The notes below the pieces were generated by a model. That model saw only the letters and a list, made by a program, of their open reading frames with translations, ran no database searches and was not told the DNA's origin. A DNA stretch of 64,000 bases from Sulfurimonas marina (GTDB taxonomy: Bacteria > Campylobacterota > Campylobacteria > Campylobacterales > Sulfurimonadaceae): NCBI RefSeq assembly GCF_014905095.1, contig NZ_CP041165.1:372001-436000 (forward strand). The letters are read 5' to 3'. Numbering within the stretch: the stretch's first letter is position 1; every line of letters starts with the position of its first letter. Shown one piece after another: positions 36,518 to 46,063 of this stretch. Position numbers and translations under genes: made by a program.

Positions 36518-37465
36518 ATATGGATTTAATTTTAAAAGGATTAAATCCGCTATCACGTTTCCAAGAAGCGTTAAAAAAGCACTTATCATAAGGATCCCCA
36601 TAATAGTCGGGTAATCACGTGAAAGTGCACTTATATAAAAGAACTGTCCCATCCCGTCTATTCCAAAGATTGATTCTAAAATAACACTCCCACCTATTAA
36701 AGCAGGTAATGAAAGACCGAGTAGTGTCACGATCGGCGGTAAAAGATTCGGCAAAATATAGTAACGTAAAAGTTGTTTTGTAGAGAGTCCGCGTGAGCGT
36801 GCAAAATAGTAATAATCACTTTTAAGTATCTCTAGTGTCAGTGAGCGGATGTAGATGATCATACTTCCCAGTCCCCCGAATATCATAATGGAAATTGGCA
36901 GTACCAAATGCCAGAGCATATCAAGATAATAGCTTAAACCTTCACCTTCAATATCTACAGAGTGCAGACCTGCGATCGGAAAGAGTTTGAAGTTCACCGA
37001 AAAAATTATGATCAGAAGCAGGGCCAAATAAAAAGAGGGCATAGAAAATGATAAAAGTGAAAGTTGTCTAATAGCTAGATCAGATTTTTTCTCATAGTTT
37101 AGAGCTGCCTTTATACCGAGATATAAAGAGAGAATAAATACAAATACGAGTGAAGTTATGTTAATTGTAAGTGTGATCGGAAGTCGCTTTAGGATTTCAG
37201 AAGCTACATCCCCACCGCTTACAAAAGAGATGCCGAAATTTAGTTGCACCATATTACTTACCCAGTCGGTATATTGAGTAAGCAGAGGCTTGTCTAAACC
37301 GTAAACTGCTTTGAGTTTCTCTATTGCTTCGGGTGTCATATTAGGGTTTAGTTCACCGGCACCAAAAAAGCTGTTAGGTGCCGCATGGATTGCTAAAAAT
37401 GAGATAATTGAGATCAGCAGTAACATCCCAAATATATAAGAGATTTTTTTTATAAACACATTCAT
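36503..37465 (-). CDS. ABC transporter permease, DppB/OppB family
   Basis: A 320-aa inner membrane permease with six predicted TM helices. The N-terminal TM (about 9-29) is followed by a periplasmic segment (NPNMTPEAIEKLKAVYGLDKP near 40-60) that is typical of DppB/OppB/NikB. The EAA-like loop reads YYFARSRGLSTKQLL near 225-239, which contacts an ATPase. No ATPase, second permease or binding protein is adjacent, so the substrate is unknown. It follows queA by 18 nt and is probably the last gene of the tatBC-queA operon. Confidence 0.9.
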   Translation of the reverse strand: MNVFIKKISYIFGMLLLISIISFLAIHAAPNSFFGAGELNPNMTPEAIEKLKAVYGLDKPLLTQYTDWVSNMVQLNFGISFVSGGDVASEILKRLPITLTINITSLVFVFILSLYLGIKAALNYEKKSDLAIRQLSLLSFSMPSFYLALLLIIIFSVNFKLFPIAGLHSVDIEGEGLSYYLDMLWHLVLPISIMIFGGLGSMIIYIRSLTLEILKSDYYYFARSRGLSTKQLLRYYILPNLLPPIVTLLGLSLPALIGGSVILESIFGIDGMGQFFYISALSRDYPTIMGILMISAFLTLLGNVIADLILLKLNPYMHKA

Positions 37466-37483
37466 GAGAAAGATTATACCATC

Positions 37484-38512
37484 TTAGATGATAAGCATCG
37501 CATCACCGTAAGAATAAAAACGGTACTTATTTTTAATAGCTTCCTCATATAGTTCTAAAGTTTTTTCAAGTCCTACAAAAGAAGCTACCAACATAATAAG
37601 TGTTGATTTTGGCAAGTGAAAGTTAGTAAGGAGATGATTCACTCGAAGCGGTTTATTGTTTGGATGTAAGAAAAGATTCGCTTCACCGCTTGTTTGCTCT
37701 TTATGTCTTGCATAAAACTCTACGGTTCTTGTTGATGTTGTTCCTACACTAAGAATTGGCTGATCGGAATCTAAAATCTCTTTCGCCTGTTCAGAGATCT
37801 CATAAAACTCAGAGTGCATAGGGTGCTCAGTGATTACATCCGCTTCAACAGGTTTAAATGTTCCGCTTCCTACATGTAAAGTAACATAAGCGTGCTTATG
37901 GTTTTTACATACTCTCTCATGTTGTTCGGGAGTAAAATGAAGCGAGGCAGTTGGAGCTGCTACGGCACCTTCAGCTTTGGCAAACACTGTTTGGTACTCT
38001 GTAGCGTCTTCTTCATTATCCTCTCTCTGGATATATGGAGGCAGAGGGATATGACCTATTTTATCGATGATTGGTAAAAGATCTTCAAAACGGAGAAGTT
38101 GCTCATTATGAAAGAAGTTTACTATACGTGTACCGTCATCTTTAAGCTCTTTAATAACCGCTTTGAGATTTTCCTCAAAGAGTATCTCTTGAGCTTCTTT
38201 TACACGCCCGCGGATATATACATGAACATCGTTTGCATTTAATGCACGGTTTATAAGCAGTTCAATTTTTCCACCGCTTGGCTTATGACCGTAAAGTCTT
38301 GCTTTTATAACTTTCGTATCGTTAAATATAAGGGCACAATCTTTGGGAATAAATTTTTCAAGATCGTAAAAGTGTGCATGGGTAATAGTATCGGATTTGC
38401 GATCATATACCAAAAGTTTTGCATGATCTCTAGGACTTGCAGGGTGAGTAGCGATGAGCTCATCTGGGAGATGAAAATCATAGCTAGAAGTAAGAAGTGC
38501 CTTATCTTGCAC
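37484..38512 (-). CDS. queA: S-adenosylmethionine:tRNA ribosyltransferase-isomerase QueA
   Basis: An enzyme of about 342 aa that transfers the ribosyl moiety of SAM to preQ1 in tRNA, giving epoxyqueuosine. SSYDFHLPDELIATHPASPRDHAKLL at the N-terminus (split here by position), APTASLHFT in the middle and LLTNFHLPKSTLIMLVASF near the end are family signatures. The open frame extends upstream as a Lys/Arg-rich stretch that is only the shadow of the tatC acidic tail. I therefore choose GTG at 38510-38512, 6 nt after GAGGAAG, which gives the standard QueA length and an 11-nt overlap with tatC. Confidence 0.93.
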   Translation of the reverse strand: MQDKALLTSSYDFHLPDELIATHPASPRDHAKLLVYDRKSDTITHAHFYDLEKFIPKDCALIFNDTKVIKARLYGHKPSGGKIELLINRALNANDVHVYIRGRVKEAQEILFEENLKAVIKELKDDGTRIVNFFHNEQLLRFEDLLPIIDKIGHIPLPPYIQREDNEEDATEYQTVFAKAEGAVAAPTASLHFTPEQHERVCKNHKHAYVTLHVGSGTFKPVEADVITEHPMHSEFYEISEQAKEILDSDQPILSVGTTSTRTVEFYARHKEQTSGEANLFLHPNNKPLRVNHLLTNFHLPKSTLIMLVASFVGLEKTLELYEEAIKNKYRFYSYGDAMLII

Positions 38513-39296
38513 TTTCTTCCTCTTTTTCATCTTCCTCATCATCCTCTTCTTCTTCAAGAGGCGGAGCAGGGTTTACCATCTTAACTATAAGGATAGAAAA
38601 ACCATAAAGAATTATAAGCGGACCTGCCATAAGCAGCTGAGTTAAAACATCCGGCGGTGTTAAAAGTGCTGCTACGATAAAGATAATAACGATTGCATAT
38701 TTGAAAAATGCTGCCATCTGTCTATCATCAACTAAGCCTAAAAGAGCTAAGAAATATGCAAAAACAGGGAGCTCAAACGCAAGACCGAAACCAAACATGA
38801 TCTTTGTAAAGAACCCTACATAATCTTCAATATTAATAAGCGGTGTAAATTTAAAAGAACCAAATGTGATCAAGAAATCAAAACCAAAAGGGGTAACGAT
38901 GTAGTAGGCAAATAAAACGCCTACCAAGAACATAAATGTTCCACCCACTATAAATGGTATGAGCATCTTCTTTTCATGTGAATATAAGCCCGGTGCTATA
39001 AACATCCAGATTTGAGAAAGAATAACAGGTAATGCTCCTAAAATAGCTGCAAAAAACGAAACTTTTAACGCTACAAAGAATGCACCACCCACTTGACTCG
39101 TTGTCACCATACCGTCAGCTGCATGCACAGATTTTTTACCAACTTCGATCAAGGCATCATTCAGTGGTGATACCATCCAATCAAGGATCGGTTCGTGGAA
39201 GTAAAACATTACAAAAAACAATACGATCAGGCTTCCGACTGAAATACCTAATCTTTTTCTAAGCTCAACTAAATGGGGTCTAATCTCTTCAAACAT
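38502..39296 (-). CDS. tatC: Sec-independent translocase TatC with acidic tail
   Basis: A 264-aa six-TM subunit that recognises twin-arginine signal peptides together with TatB. The N-terminus EEIRPHLVELRKRL is the conserved TatC start. GLAFELPVFAYFLALLGLV near 167-185 carries the conserved Glu. The cytoplasmic C-terminal tail (about 243-264) is nearly all Glu and Asp. It overlaps tatB by 8 nt and queA by 11 nt. The tatB-tatC-queA order is also found in Helicobacter and Campylobacter. Confidence 0.96.
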   Translation of the reverse strand: MFEEIRPHLVELRKRLGISVGSLIVLFFVMFYFHEPILDWMVSPLNDALIEVGKKSVHAADGMVTTSQVGGAFFVALKVSFFAAILGALPVILSQIWMFIAPGLYSHEKKMLIPFIVGGTFMFLVGVLFAYYIVTPFGFDFLITFGSFKFTPLINIEDYVGFFTKIMFGFGLAFELPVFAYFLALLGLVDDRQMAAFFKYAIVIIFIVAALLTPPDVLTQLLMAGPLIILYGFSILIVKMVNPAPPLEEEEDDEEDEKEEESAR

Positions 39297-39669
39297 CTAT
39301 ATTTTCTTCTTCAGTTTTCTTTTTTTTCTTTTTCTTAAAAGTCACTTCTTCAGGTTCACTAGAAGCCTTTTTTGTTTCAGGTTGCGGCTCGTCATCCATA
39401 AGATTATCTATGTGAGAATTGATATTCGCAGCATTTGAAACATTGTGTGATGCACGTTCTAACTCTTGTTTGTACGCAAGGGCTTCTTGTTTAATATCTG
39501 CAACATGCATCTCTTCCTCTATAGTACTTTTCATAGTACCTAACGTGTTTTTCATACTTCTGAAAAATTTTGCGATCTCTACCATAGTGCTAGGGAGCTT
39601 GTCCGGCCCTAAAAATAAAACAGCAATAATGGCGATGATAAGTATCTCTGTAAAACCCATACCAAACAT
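39289..39669 (-). CDS. tatB: Sec-independent translocase TatB
   Basis: A 126-aa single-span protein of the Tat translocase. GMGFTEILIIAIIAVLFLGPDKLP (shown only as the N-terminal helix with the Gly-Pro hinge near 21-22) is followed by an amphipathic helix and a long variable tail, which favours TatB over TatA. The tail contains seven consecutive Lys (about residues 112-118) near the end. It starts the tatB-tatC-queA-permease operon, with a TATAAT at 39689-39694. Confidence 0.92.
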   Translation of the reverse strand: MFGMGFTEILIIAIIAVLFLGPDKLPSTMVEIAKFFRSMKNTLGTMKSTIEEEMHVADIKQEALAYKQELERASHNVSNAANINSHIDNLMDDEPQPETKKASSEPEEVTFKKKKKKKTEEENIDV

Positions 39670-39688
39670 AATATAAGTGCCTTTAAAA

Positions 39689-39694
39689 ATTATA
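39689..39694 (-). promoter_or_regulatory. -10 element for the tatBC-queA operon
   Basis: TATAAT on the minus strand lies 20 nt before the tatB ATG. Confidence 0.45.
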
Positions 39695-39801
39695 GTTGAC
39701 GTGATTTTATCTAAAGAATGGTTAAAAATTCTTCAAGAATAAAAAATTCAATTGAAATAAAGCATAAATATATAAAATTCGGAAAAAATTAGGAGAAGTA
39801 T

Positions 39802-40005
39802 ATGAGTCGTGTAATTATTGAAAAAGAGTGTGGTTGTTTTAAAAGAAGTGATTATCAAAACAATGTAGAGTATGCAACAAAAGAGGAAGCTTTAACACAA
39901 GCTTTAGAGATCGCAAAAGATATGAATGAAGTATTTTGTAAAAAACATGTTTTCCAAGCTGTAGAAAACGGTGATGATATCGTTATCAAAGTAGATATGA
40001 ACTAA
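39802..40005 (+). CDS. Small CxC protein of unknown function
   Basis: A 67-aa soluble protein with CGCF at residues 10-13 and a further Cys near 47 (EVFCKKHVF). It has no signal peptide. AGGAGAAG before the ATG is a strong ribosome site. The cysteine and histidine pattern could bind a metal or be redox-active, but no known domain is recognised. Its last four bases overlap the convergent hemW gene. Confidence 0.72.
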   Translation: MSRVIIEKECGCFKRSDYQNNVEYATKEEALTQALEIAKDMNEVFCKKHVFQAVENGDDIVIKVDMN

Positions 40006-41057
40006 GAAGTCAGATAAAGAGCTATCTCGTCACTTAAGAGATACTCTTTATTAAAATATTTTCCCTCTTGAAAAATTAATTTTCCCTCTTGGACTAACAG
40101 GTCTGCTTTTTGAATCTCTTGCTTATCTAAAGTATTTTTATCAATTCCCACAATCGATCGAAGTCCCAAAAAGATTTTCTCTATTTTAATATCCTCATCA
40201 CTTAACTCTTCGGTATTGATATCAATCGGGTTTTGAATATATTTTTCTATATCTGGCTGAGGGTAATAGCGTTTGTTTGCTATTCTGCCGACTGCACCGG
40301 CACCAACACCCATATACTCCTCATACTCCCAGTATCCAATGTTGTGTACAGACCTGTATGTTCCGAAATTACTGATCTCATACTGAGAAAAGCCCCGTTT
40401 TTCGATCTCTTCAAAAAGCCATTGTGTAATCTCAAGCTGCTCTTTTGACATTTGTGGCTTACTCTCAAAAGCAGTTCCCTCTTCAATAGTTAAGGCATAA
40501 GCACTTAAATGGTTGATCGGAAGTGAAAAAGCAAGGTTCAGATCGTTTTGAAGCAGCTCTTTTGTATCACCAAGTGTTGCATAGATAAGATCAAGTGATA
40601 TATTTTCAAAACCCGTTTTTTTTGCATTTTTTACAGCTTCAATCGCTTGATTCGGATTGTGGGCACGGTTAAGCAGTTTGAGTTTTTTCTCATCAAAACT
40701 CTGTACCCCAAAACTGATACGATTAACTCCCAGTGCCCGCATCCCCTCAAGCCAATGCTTAGTTGCACTGTTAGGATTTGCCTCGGAAGTGATCTCAACA
40801 TCTTTTTTTAAGTAGGGTGATATAAGTTCAAAAATCTCTTTATAAAGTTCTGGTGAGACGGTTGAAGGTGTTCCCCCACCTATAAAAACAGACTTGATAC
40901 TCTCTTTTTTAGGCTTGCATCTTTTTAGTTCAAACTCCAGCTGTTTTTTTAGGGCTTTCATATACTCTTGTTTGAGATGAAACTTGTCTACATAAGAGTT
41001 AAAAGCACAGTAAGAACATTTGGAATCGCAAAAGGGGATATGAAAATAAAGTAGCAT
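40002..41057 (-). CDS. hemW: HemW-like radical SAM protein (heme chaperone family)
   Basis: A 351-aa radical SAM protein with Cys10, Cys14 and Cys17 in FHIPFCDSKCSYC. The HemW branch is supported by FIGGGTPSTVSPE near 69-81, RISFGVQSFDEKKLKLLNRAHN near 132-153 and HNIGYWEYEEYMGVGAGAVG near 230-250. The extra Cys of true coproporphyrinogen dehydrogenase HemN after the triad is replaced (CAFN), so heme transfer is more likely than decarboxylation. It starts 8 nt after AGAGGAA. Confidence 0.9.
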   Translation of the reverse strand: MLLYFHIPFCDSKCSYCAFNSYVDKFHLKQEYMKALKKQLEFELKRCKPKKESIKSVFIGGGTPSTVSPELYKEIFELISPYLKKDVEITSEANPNSATKHWLEGMRALGVNRISFGVQSFDEKKLKLLNRAHNPNQAIEAVKNAKKTGFENISLDLIYATLGDTKELLQNDLNLAFSLPINHLSAYALTIEEGTAFESKPQMSKEQLEITQWLFEEIEKRGFSQYEISNFGTYRSVHNIGYWEYEEYMGVGAGAVGRIANKRYYPQPDIEKYIQNPIDINTEELSDEDIKIEKIFLGLRSIVGIDKNTLDKQEIQKADLLVQEGKLIFQEGKYFNKEYLLSDEIALYLTS

Positions 41058-41093
41058 TGGATTCCTCTGAAGATATAAAGTTTTATAATGTGT

Positions 41094-41099
41094 ATTATA
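41094..41099 (-). promoter_or_regulatory. -10 element for hemW
   Basis: TATAAT on the minus strand lies 37 nt before the hemW ATG, in the divergent spacer with the hemerythrin gene. Confidence 0.45.
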
Positions 41100-41150
41100 T
41101 TAAGATTTACTTTAAGAAATTTGTTATTACACCTAAGATATGATAGTTAA

Positions 41151-43761
41151 ATGGATAAAAATATAGATATATTTGAAATATTTCCGTGGGATGCTAATTT
41201 TGAAACGGGAATAGAAAAAGTTGATGAGCAACATAAAAAACTTGTAGAGATTTTAAACCGTCTAGCTGCACACCTAGCCAGCCTCTCCAATATAGATGAA
41301 CTAAATGATATTTTTGATGAACTGGCAAATTATGCAGATTATCACTTTAAAACGGAAGAGGGTGTTTGGAGCCAATACTTTGAAAATGACGAGTGGTTCA
41401 GTGAACATGAAAAAACACACGGCTCTTTTATGGATGAAGTGGTCGCGATTAAAGAGAATAAAGAGAATAAAGAGTTTGATGAGGTGATCTATGAGATTGT
41501 CCTTTTCTTAGCACAATGGCTGGCTTACCATATTCTCGATACCGATAAGAGGATGGCAAAAGTTGTTTTAGAGATTGAAGCAGGACACTCTTTAGAGGAA
41601 GCAAAGAAGCAATCTAACGAGTTTATGAACGGCTCTATTAAAACACTCATCGATACAGTTCTTAAAATGTACAGTGATATCTCGACACGTACACTTGATT
41701 TGATGCGTGAAAAAGCACTGAGAATAAGAGCGGAAAAAGCACTGAAAAAGAGTGAAGAGAAGTGGAAGTTTATACTTGATAACAGCGATGAGAGTATTTG
41801 GGATTGCGATCTTAAAAAAGATCAGGCTTGTATCTCCAAAGAGGACTCGGTAGTTGATAAAGTTATTACAAACTCTTTAGAGAAGTTTGATAATTTTTCA
41901 CAAATTCATCCTGATGATATAGAAAGGGTGAGAAAGGACTTTTTAGCTCACTTAAAAGGTGAAACGGAGTTTTATTATAATAAGCATCGGGTCTTGCGAA
42001 AAGATGGAAGCTGGAACTGGATTTTAAGTCGTGGAAAAGTACTCAAGCGCAGTGAAGACGGGATGGCCGAGAGAATTATCGGTATCCATAGCGATATAAC
42101 TGAAAGGGAACTCTCATCAATTATCTATCAATACAGTTCTCAGGCGATGTTTATTTGTGATCAGGATAATAAAATAATTAGTATAAATCCTGCATTTACG
42201 GAGATTACACAATATACTCTTAAAGATGTCATTGGAAAAGATCCAAATATTTTAGCTTCAGGGGAGCTTGATGAAGAGTTTTATCAAAGAATGTGGTCCG
42301 ATCTCTTTAAGCACGATAGTTGGTCGGGTGAGGTTATTAACAGACGAAAAGATGGGGAACTCTACATTCAAGAGTTAAACATCAATGTAGTAAAAAATCC
42401 TCAGGGAAAAATAGACCATTATGTGGGGCTTTTTTCAGATATTAGTGAAAAGAAAAAATCTGAAGATATTATTATTAAACAAGCTAATTTTGATCCCTTG
42501 ACTGATCTGGCAAACCGTAAAATGTTCGAAAAACGTTTAGAAGAAGCGATCAGTCTCTCAAAAAAGAAATCAACTCCCTTTTGCAGTACTTTTTATTGAC
42601 CTAGATCATTTTAAAGATATTAACGATACTTTAGGTCATGTGGTAGGGGACTCTATTTTAATTCAAGTCGCAAATAGAATTAAAAAAGAGATAAGAGATA
42701 CAGATGTACTTTCAAGGTTTGGCGGTGATGAATTTACACTTTTACTTCCCAATGTTAAAAATACAACGGTAATCGATCGAATAGCACAGAATATTATAGA
42801 TGCGGTAAAAAAACCGTTTGAGATTCAAGAAAGAACACTTTATATATCTGCAAGCATCGGTATTACACTTTATCCTGATGATGGAAGAGACAAGTTAAGT
42901 TTGCTTCGAAATGCCGATCAGGCCATGTATCAGGCAAAGCATAGTGGAAGAAGTCAATTTCATTATTTTACAAGCTATATGCAAGAGTTGGCACAGAAAC
43001 GTCATGTAATGCTTAGTGATATGCATAAGGCGATTAAAGAGGGGCAATTTGAAGTTTATTATCAGCCGATTGTTGATACAAGAAGCGGTAAAGTTGTAAA
43101 AGCAGAAGCGTTAGCAAGGTGGAAGCATCCTAAAAACGGTGTAATCAGCCCTGCAGAGTTTATTCCGTTGGCAGAAGAGAGCGGGCTTATACTGGAGGTT
43201 GGAAGCTGGATATATAAAACAGCAGTTTCACAGGTTGCCAAGTGGAGAGAAGAGTATGACCCAGAGTTTAAAGTAAGTATCAATAAATCACCGATACAGT
43301 TTAAAGTCTCCCAAACGCTAGATGAGTGGATGTCACATATTGATGAGTCGGGCATAGACGGTACAAGTATTATTCTTGAGATCACCGAAGGTATATTGAT
43401 GGAAGAGGATGAACTTGTAAAGCAGAAGCTAATGACTTTTAGAGAAAAAGGGATCGAGGTTGCGATCGATGATTTTGGAACAGGATATTCCGCTTTATCA
43501 TATTTGAAAAAGTTTGATATAGATTATCTAAAAATAGATAAATCTTTTGTAGATAACGTAGCAACATCACAACAAGACAAAGTACTCTCAGAAGCGATGA
43601 TCGCGATGGCTCATAAACTTGATATTCAAGTGATTGCAGAGGGTGTTGAAGATGCAGAGCAAAAAGAGATATTAACAAATATGGGATGTGATTTTATTCA
43701 AGGGTACATATACTCTAAACCACTTCCTGCAAAAGAGTTCGAAAGAGTATTTTTAGCATAA
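41151..43761 (+). pseudogene. Hemerythrin-PAS-PAS-GGDEF-EAL protein with a frameshift
   Basis: A signalling protein of about 869 aa if repaired. It has a bacteriohemerythrin domain (residues 10-140; iron ligands His28, His65, Glu69, His86 or His90, His127, Asp132), two PAS domains (about 200-320 and 325-445), GGDEF (about 450-610) and EAL (about 620-870). The frame breaks at the T4 run 42579-42582: removing one T restores CCC TTT GCA GTA CTT, that is PFAVLFIDLDHF, the expected GGDEF start. Downstream, FGGDEF and EALARW with DDFGTGYSAL look intact. As written, the N-terminal product ends after 482 aa without an output domain. An O2-responsive c-di-GMP enzyme is inferred for the ancestor. Confidence 0.85.
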
Positions 43762-43788
43762 ATTATATTATTTTAATTAGAAATTTTG

Positions 43789-43794
43789 TATAAT
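43789..43794 (+). promoter_or_regulatory. -10 element for the rppH-lysC-hobA-holB-folP operon
   Basis: TATAAT lies 29 bases before the rppH ATG and is followed by the ribosome site GGGGTG. Confidence 0.5.
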
Positions 43795-43822
43795 CCCGAT
43801 AATTATTAAATGGGGTGCTTAT

Positions 43823-44293
43823 ATGAAAATAGAAGAAAATTACCGTCCGAATGTGGCTATGATTATTGTGTCACATGAGTATCCGAAGAAAAAAAATATT
43901 TTTATAGCACAAAGAAATGACCTTGGAGATATCTGGCAGTTTCCTCAAGGGGGAATTGACGAAGGTGAAGAGGTGCTTGATGCACTTTTTCGTGAGATGG
44001 AGGAGGAGATAGGTACTGCAGCAGCTGAAATAGTTGCAGAGTATCCTGAGTGGATTTCATACGATTTCCCTGCAAAAATCGCTAAAAGCATGAAGCCTTA
44101 CAAAGGGCAGACTCAGAGATATTTTTTAGTGAAACTTGATAAAGATGCAAAGATCGATCTTGATACTCATCACCCTGAATTTTCTTCATATAAGTTTGTC
44201 GATATTGATGAGGTGTTAGATATAACTGCACATTTCAAAAAACCTGTTTATGAAAGCGTAATAAATTATTTTAAAGATGAAGGACTACTTTAA
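43823..44293 (+). CDS. rppH: RNA pyrophosphohydrolase RppH (Nudix)
   Basis: A 156-aa Nudix hydrolase that removes pyrophosphate from mRNA 5' ends and may also cleave Ap4A. The Nudix box G-x5-E-x7-REUxEExGU is complete at residues 43-65 (GGIDEGEEVLDALFRE is its first part). WQFPQGGIDEGE is typical of RppH. It opens the operon rppH-lysC-hobA-holB-folP and shares a stop/start overlap with lysC. Confidence 0.93.
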   Translation: MKIEENYRPNVAMIIVSHEYPKKKNIFIAQRNDLGDIWQFPQGGIDEGEEVLDALFREMEEEIGTAAAEIVAEYPEWISYDFPAKIAKSMKPYKGQTQRYFLVKLDKDAKIDLDTHHPEFSSYKFVDIDEVLDITAHFKKPVYESVINYFKDEGLL

Positions 44294-45504
44294 TGTTAAT
44301 TGTTCAAAAATTTGGTGGTACTAGTGTTGGAGATTTGGAGCGTATTCAAAACGTTGCAAATCGCGTTGCAAAAACAAAAGATGCTGGCAATGATGTTGTA
44401 GTTGTTGTTTCTGCAATGAGTGGAGAGACAAATAAACTTGTAGGATATGCTGAGCATTTTTCAGAGACTCCTGCTCGTGCAGAGATGGATATGCTTTTAA
44501 GCTCTGGTGAAAGAGTAACTGCATCATTACTTTCTATTGCGCTTCAAGAGATGGGTTACAAAGCAACTGCTATGAGTGGTAGAAAAGCAGGAATCGTAAC
44601 TGATAACAGCCATACAAAAGCGCGTATCGAAGATATCGATCCAATATCGATGCAAGATGCCGTTAAAGAGGGAAAAATTGTAGTTGTTGCCGGTTTCCAA
44701 GGTGTAAACGAACATGGTGATGTTACAACTCTCGGTCGTGGTGGAAGTGACTTAAGTGCCGTAGCAATTGCAGGTGCATTAAAAGCTGACCTTTGTGAAA
44801 TATATACAGATGTTACTGGTATTTTTACAACGGATCCAAGAATTACATCTAAAGCACATAAGCTGGAAAAAATCTCTTATGACGAGATGCTTGAACTAGC
44901 TTCTCTTGGGGCAAAAGTTCTTCAAAACCGTTCAGTAGAGATGGCAAAAAAATTAAATGTAAATTTAGTAACAAGATCAAGTTTCTCAGATGAAGAGGGA
45001 ACATTAATTACAAAAGAGGAAAACATTATGGAAAAACCATTAGTAAGTGGTATTGCATTAGATAAAAATCAAGCTCGTATTTCACTTTTAGGTGTAAAAG
45101 ACAGACCAGGCATTGCAAGTGAAATTTTCAATAAGTTAGCAAAAGCTGATGTAAACGTAGATATGATCGTACAAAATAAAGCGGCATCTGATACAACAAG
45201 TATCGATTTTACAGTAGCTGTTGGTGATTTACATGATGCAAAAGCAGTTGTAGATGAATTTGTACAAAATGGTGAAATTGCAGATGATACTTATAACGAA
45301 GATATTTGTAAAGTTTCTGTAGTAGGTGTTGGAATGAAGTCTCATGCCGGTGTAGCTGCAAAAGCTTTTACTACAATGGCTGATAACAACATCAATATCA
45401 ATATGATTTCAACTTCAGAGATTAAAGTATCTATGGTTATCGATGAAAAATATGCAGAGTTAGCTGTAAGAAGCTTACACGATGCATACGAGTTAGAGAA
45501 GTAG
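44293..45504 (+). CDS. lysC: Aspartate kinase
   Basis: A 403-aa enzyme phosphorylating Asp, the first step to Lys, Met, Thr and diaminopimelate. The kinase domain begins VQKFGGTSVGDLERI (residues 4-18) and carries GRGGSDLSAVAIAG near 149-162. Two ACT domains follow (about 265-400) for feedback control. An internal ATG near residue 246 may start a separate beta subunit, as in other type II aspartokinases. It lies between rppH (stop/start overlap) and hobA (11-nt gap). Confidence 0.95.
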   Translation: MLIVQKFGGTSVGDLERIQNVANRVAKTKDAGNDVVVVVSAMSGETNKLVGYAEHFSETPARAEMDMLLSSGERVTASLLSIALQEMGYKATAMSGRKAGIVTDNSHTKARIEDIDPISMQDAVKEGKIVVVAGFQGVNEHGDVTTLGRGGSDLSAVAIAGALKADLCEIYTDVTGIFTTDPRITSKAHKLEKISYDEMLELASLGAKVLQNRSVEMAKKLNVNLVTRSSFSDEEGTLITKEENIMEKPLVSGIALDKNQARISLLGVKDRPGIASEIFNKLAKADVNVDMIVQNKAASDTTSIDFTVAVGDLHDAKAVVDEFVQNGEIADDTYNEDICKVSVVGVGMKSHAGVAAKAFTTMADNNININMISTSEIKVSMVIDEKYAELAVRSLHDAYELEK

Positions 45505-45514
45505 TAAGTTAATT

Positions 45515-46063
45515 ATGCTGGATTTTGCACAGTGGAGTCTTGATGCTATTCGTGAAGAGGGCGGGGCTCTAAGCTGGCTTGAAGAGCATAGATTTGAGTG
45601 GTCTAAAACAACTGCGTTTGCACTCGAACAAATTTTAAACGGTAAGACTGTTATTTTAATTACCGATCAAAAAAGAAAATGGTTGGAGCGCTACATTATA
45701 GATGCTATAAACAGCATTGATATAGATAGACCTCTAATACCAATCGTAACTATAGACTCTCTGTATACTCACTACAACAATATTAACGGGGGAGAGATGA
45801 TCGACATGGTAGATGATCTCATCTCTCTTTCATACAAAAATGATCACTTCTTTTGGTATATCGGAAAAGGTGATGATAAAAGAAGTGATATAGCAAAAAG
45901 AAAAGACAACAGTTACTTCTGGACTTTTGATGAAGATTTTAATAATGCATTTACGTTAAAGTCTTACGATCCACTTTTAGATATAAAACTTTTACAGCTT
46001 TATAGACTGTTTGATGCATCTTTAAATGCCACAATGTTTGGAGAGGTTGATGCAGCAAGTTAA
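45515..46063 (+). CDS. hobA: DnaA-interacting initiation factor HobA
   Basis: A 182-aa protein placed and sized like HobA, the DnaA-binding tetramer that promotes orisome assembly in Helicobacter and related bacteria (a structural analogue of DiaA). The N-terminal segment LDAIREEGGALSWLEEHRFEW and the position between lysC and holB match the H. pylori HP1229-HP1232 order. The sequence is clade-restricted, so identification rests on synteny, length and the overall fold-like pattern. It overlaps holB by about 14 nt. Confidence 0.85.
   Translation: MLDFAQWSLDAIREEGGALSWLEEHRFEWSKTTAFALEQILNGKTVILITDQKRKWLERYIIDAINSIDIDRPLIPIVTIDSLYTHYNNINGGEMIDMVDDLISLSYKNDHFFWYIGKGDDKRSDIAKRKDNSYFWTFDEDFNNAFTLKSYDPLLDIKLLQLYRLFDASLNATMFGEVDAAS

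Noticed and set aside
38513-38557. Lys/Arg-rich N-terminal extension of QueA
   Set aside because: It is the shifted reading of the tatC acidic tail; the GTG at 38512 has a ribosome site and gives the normal QueA length.
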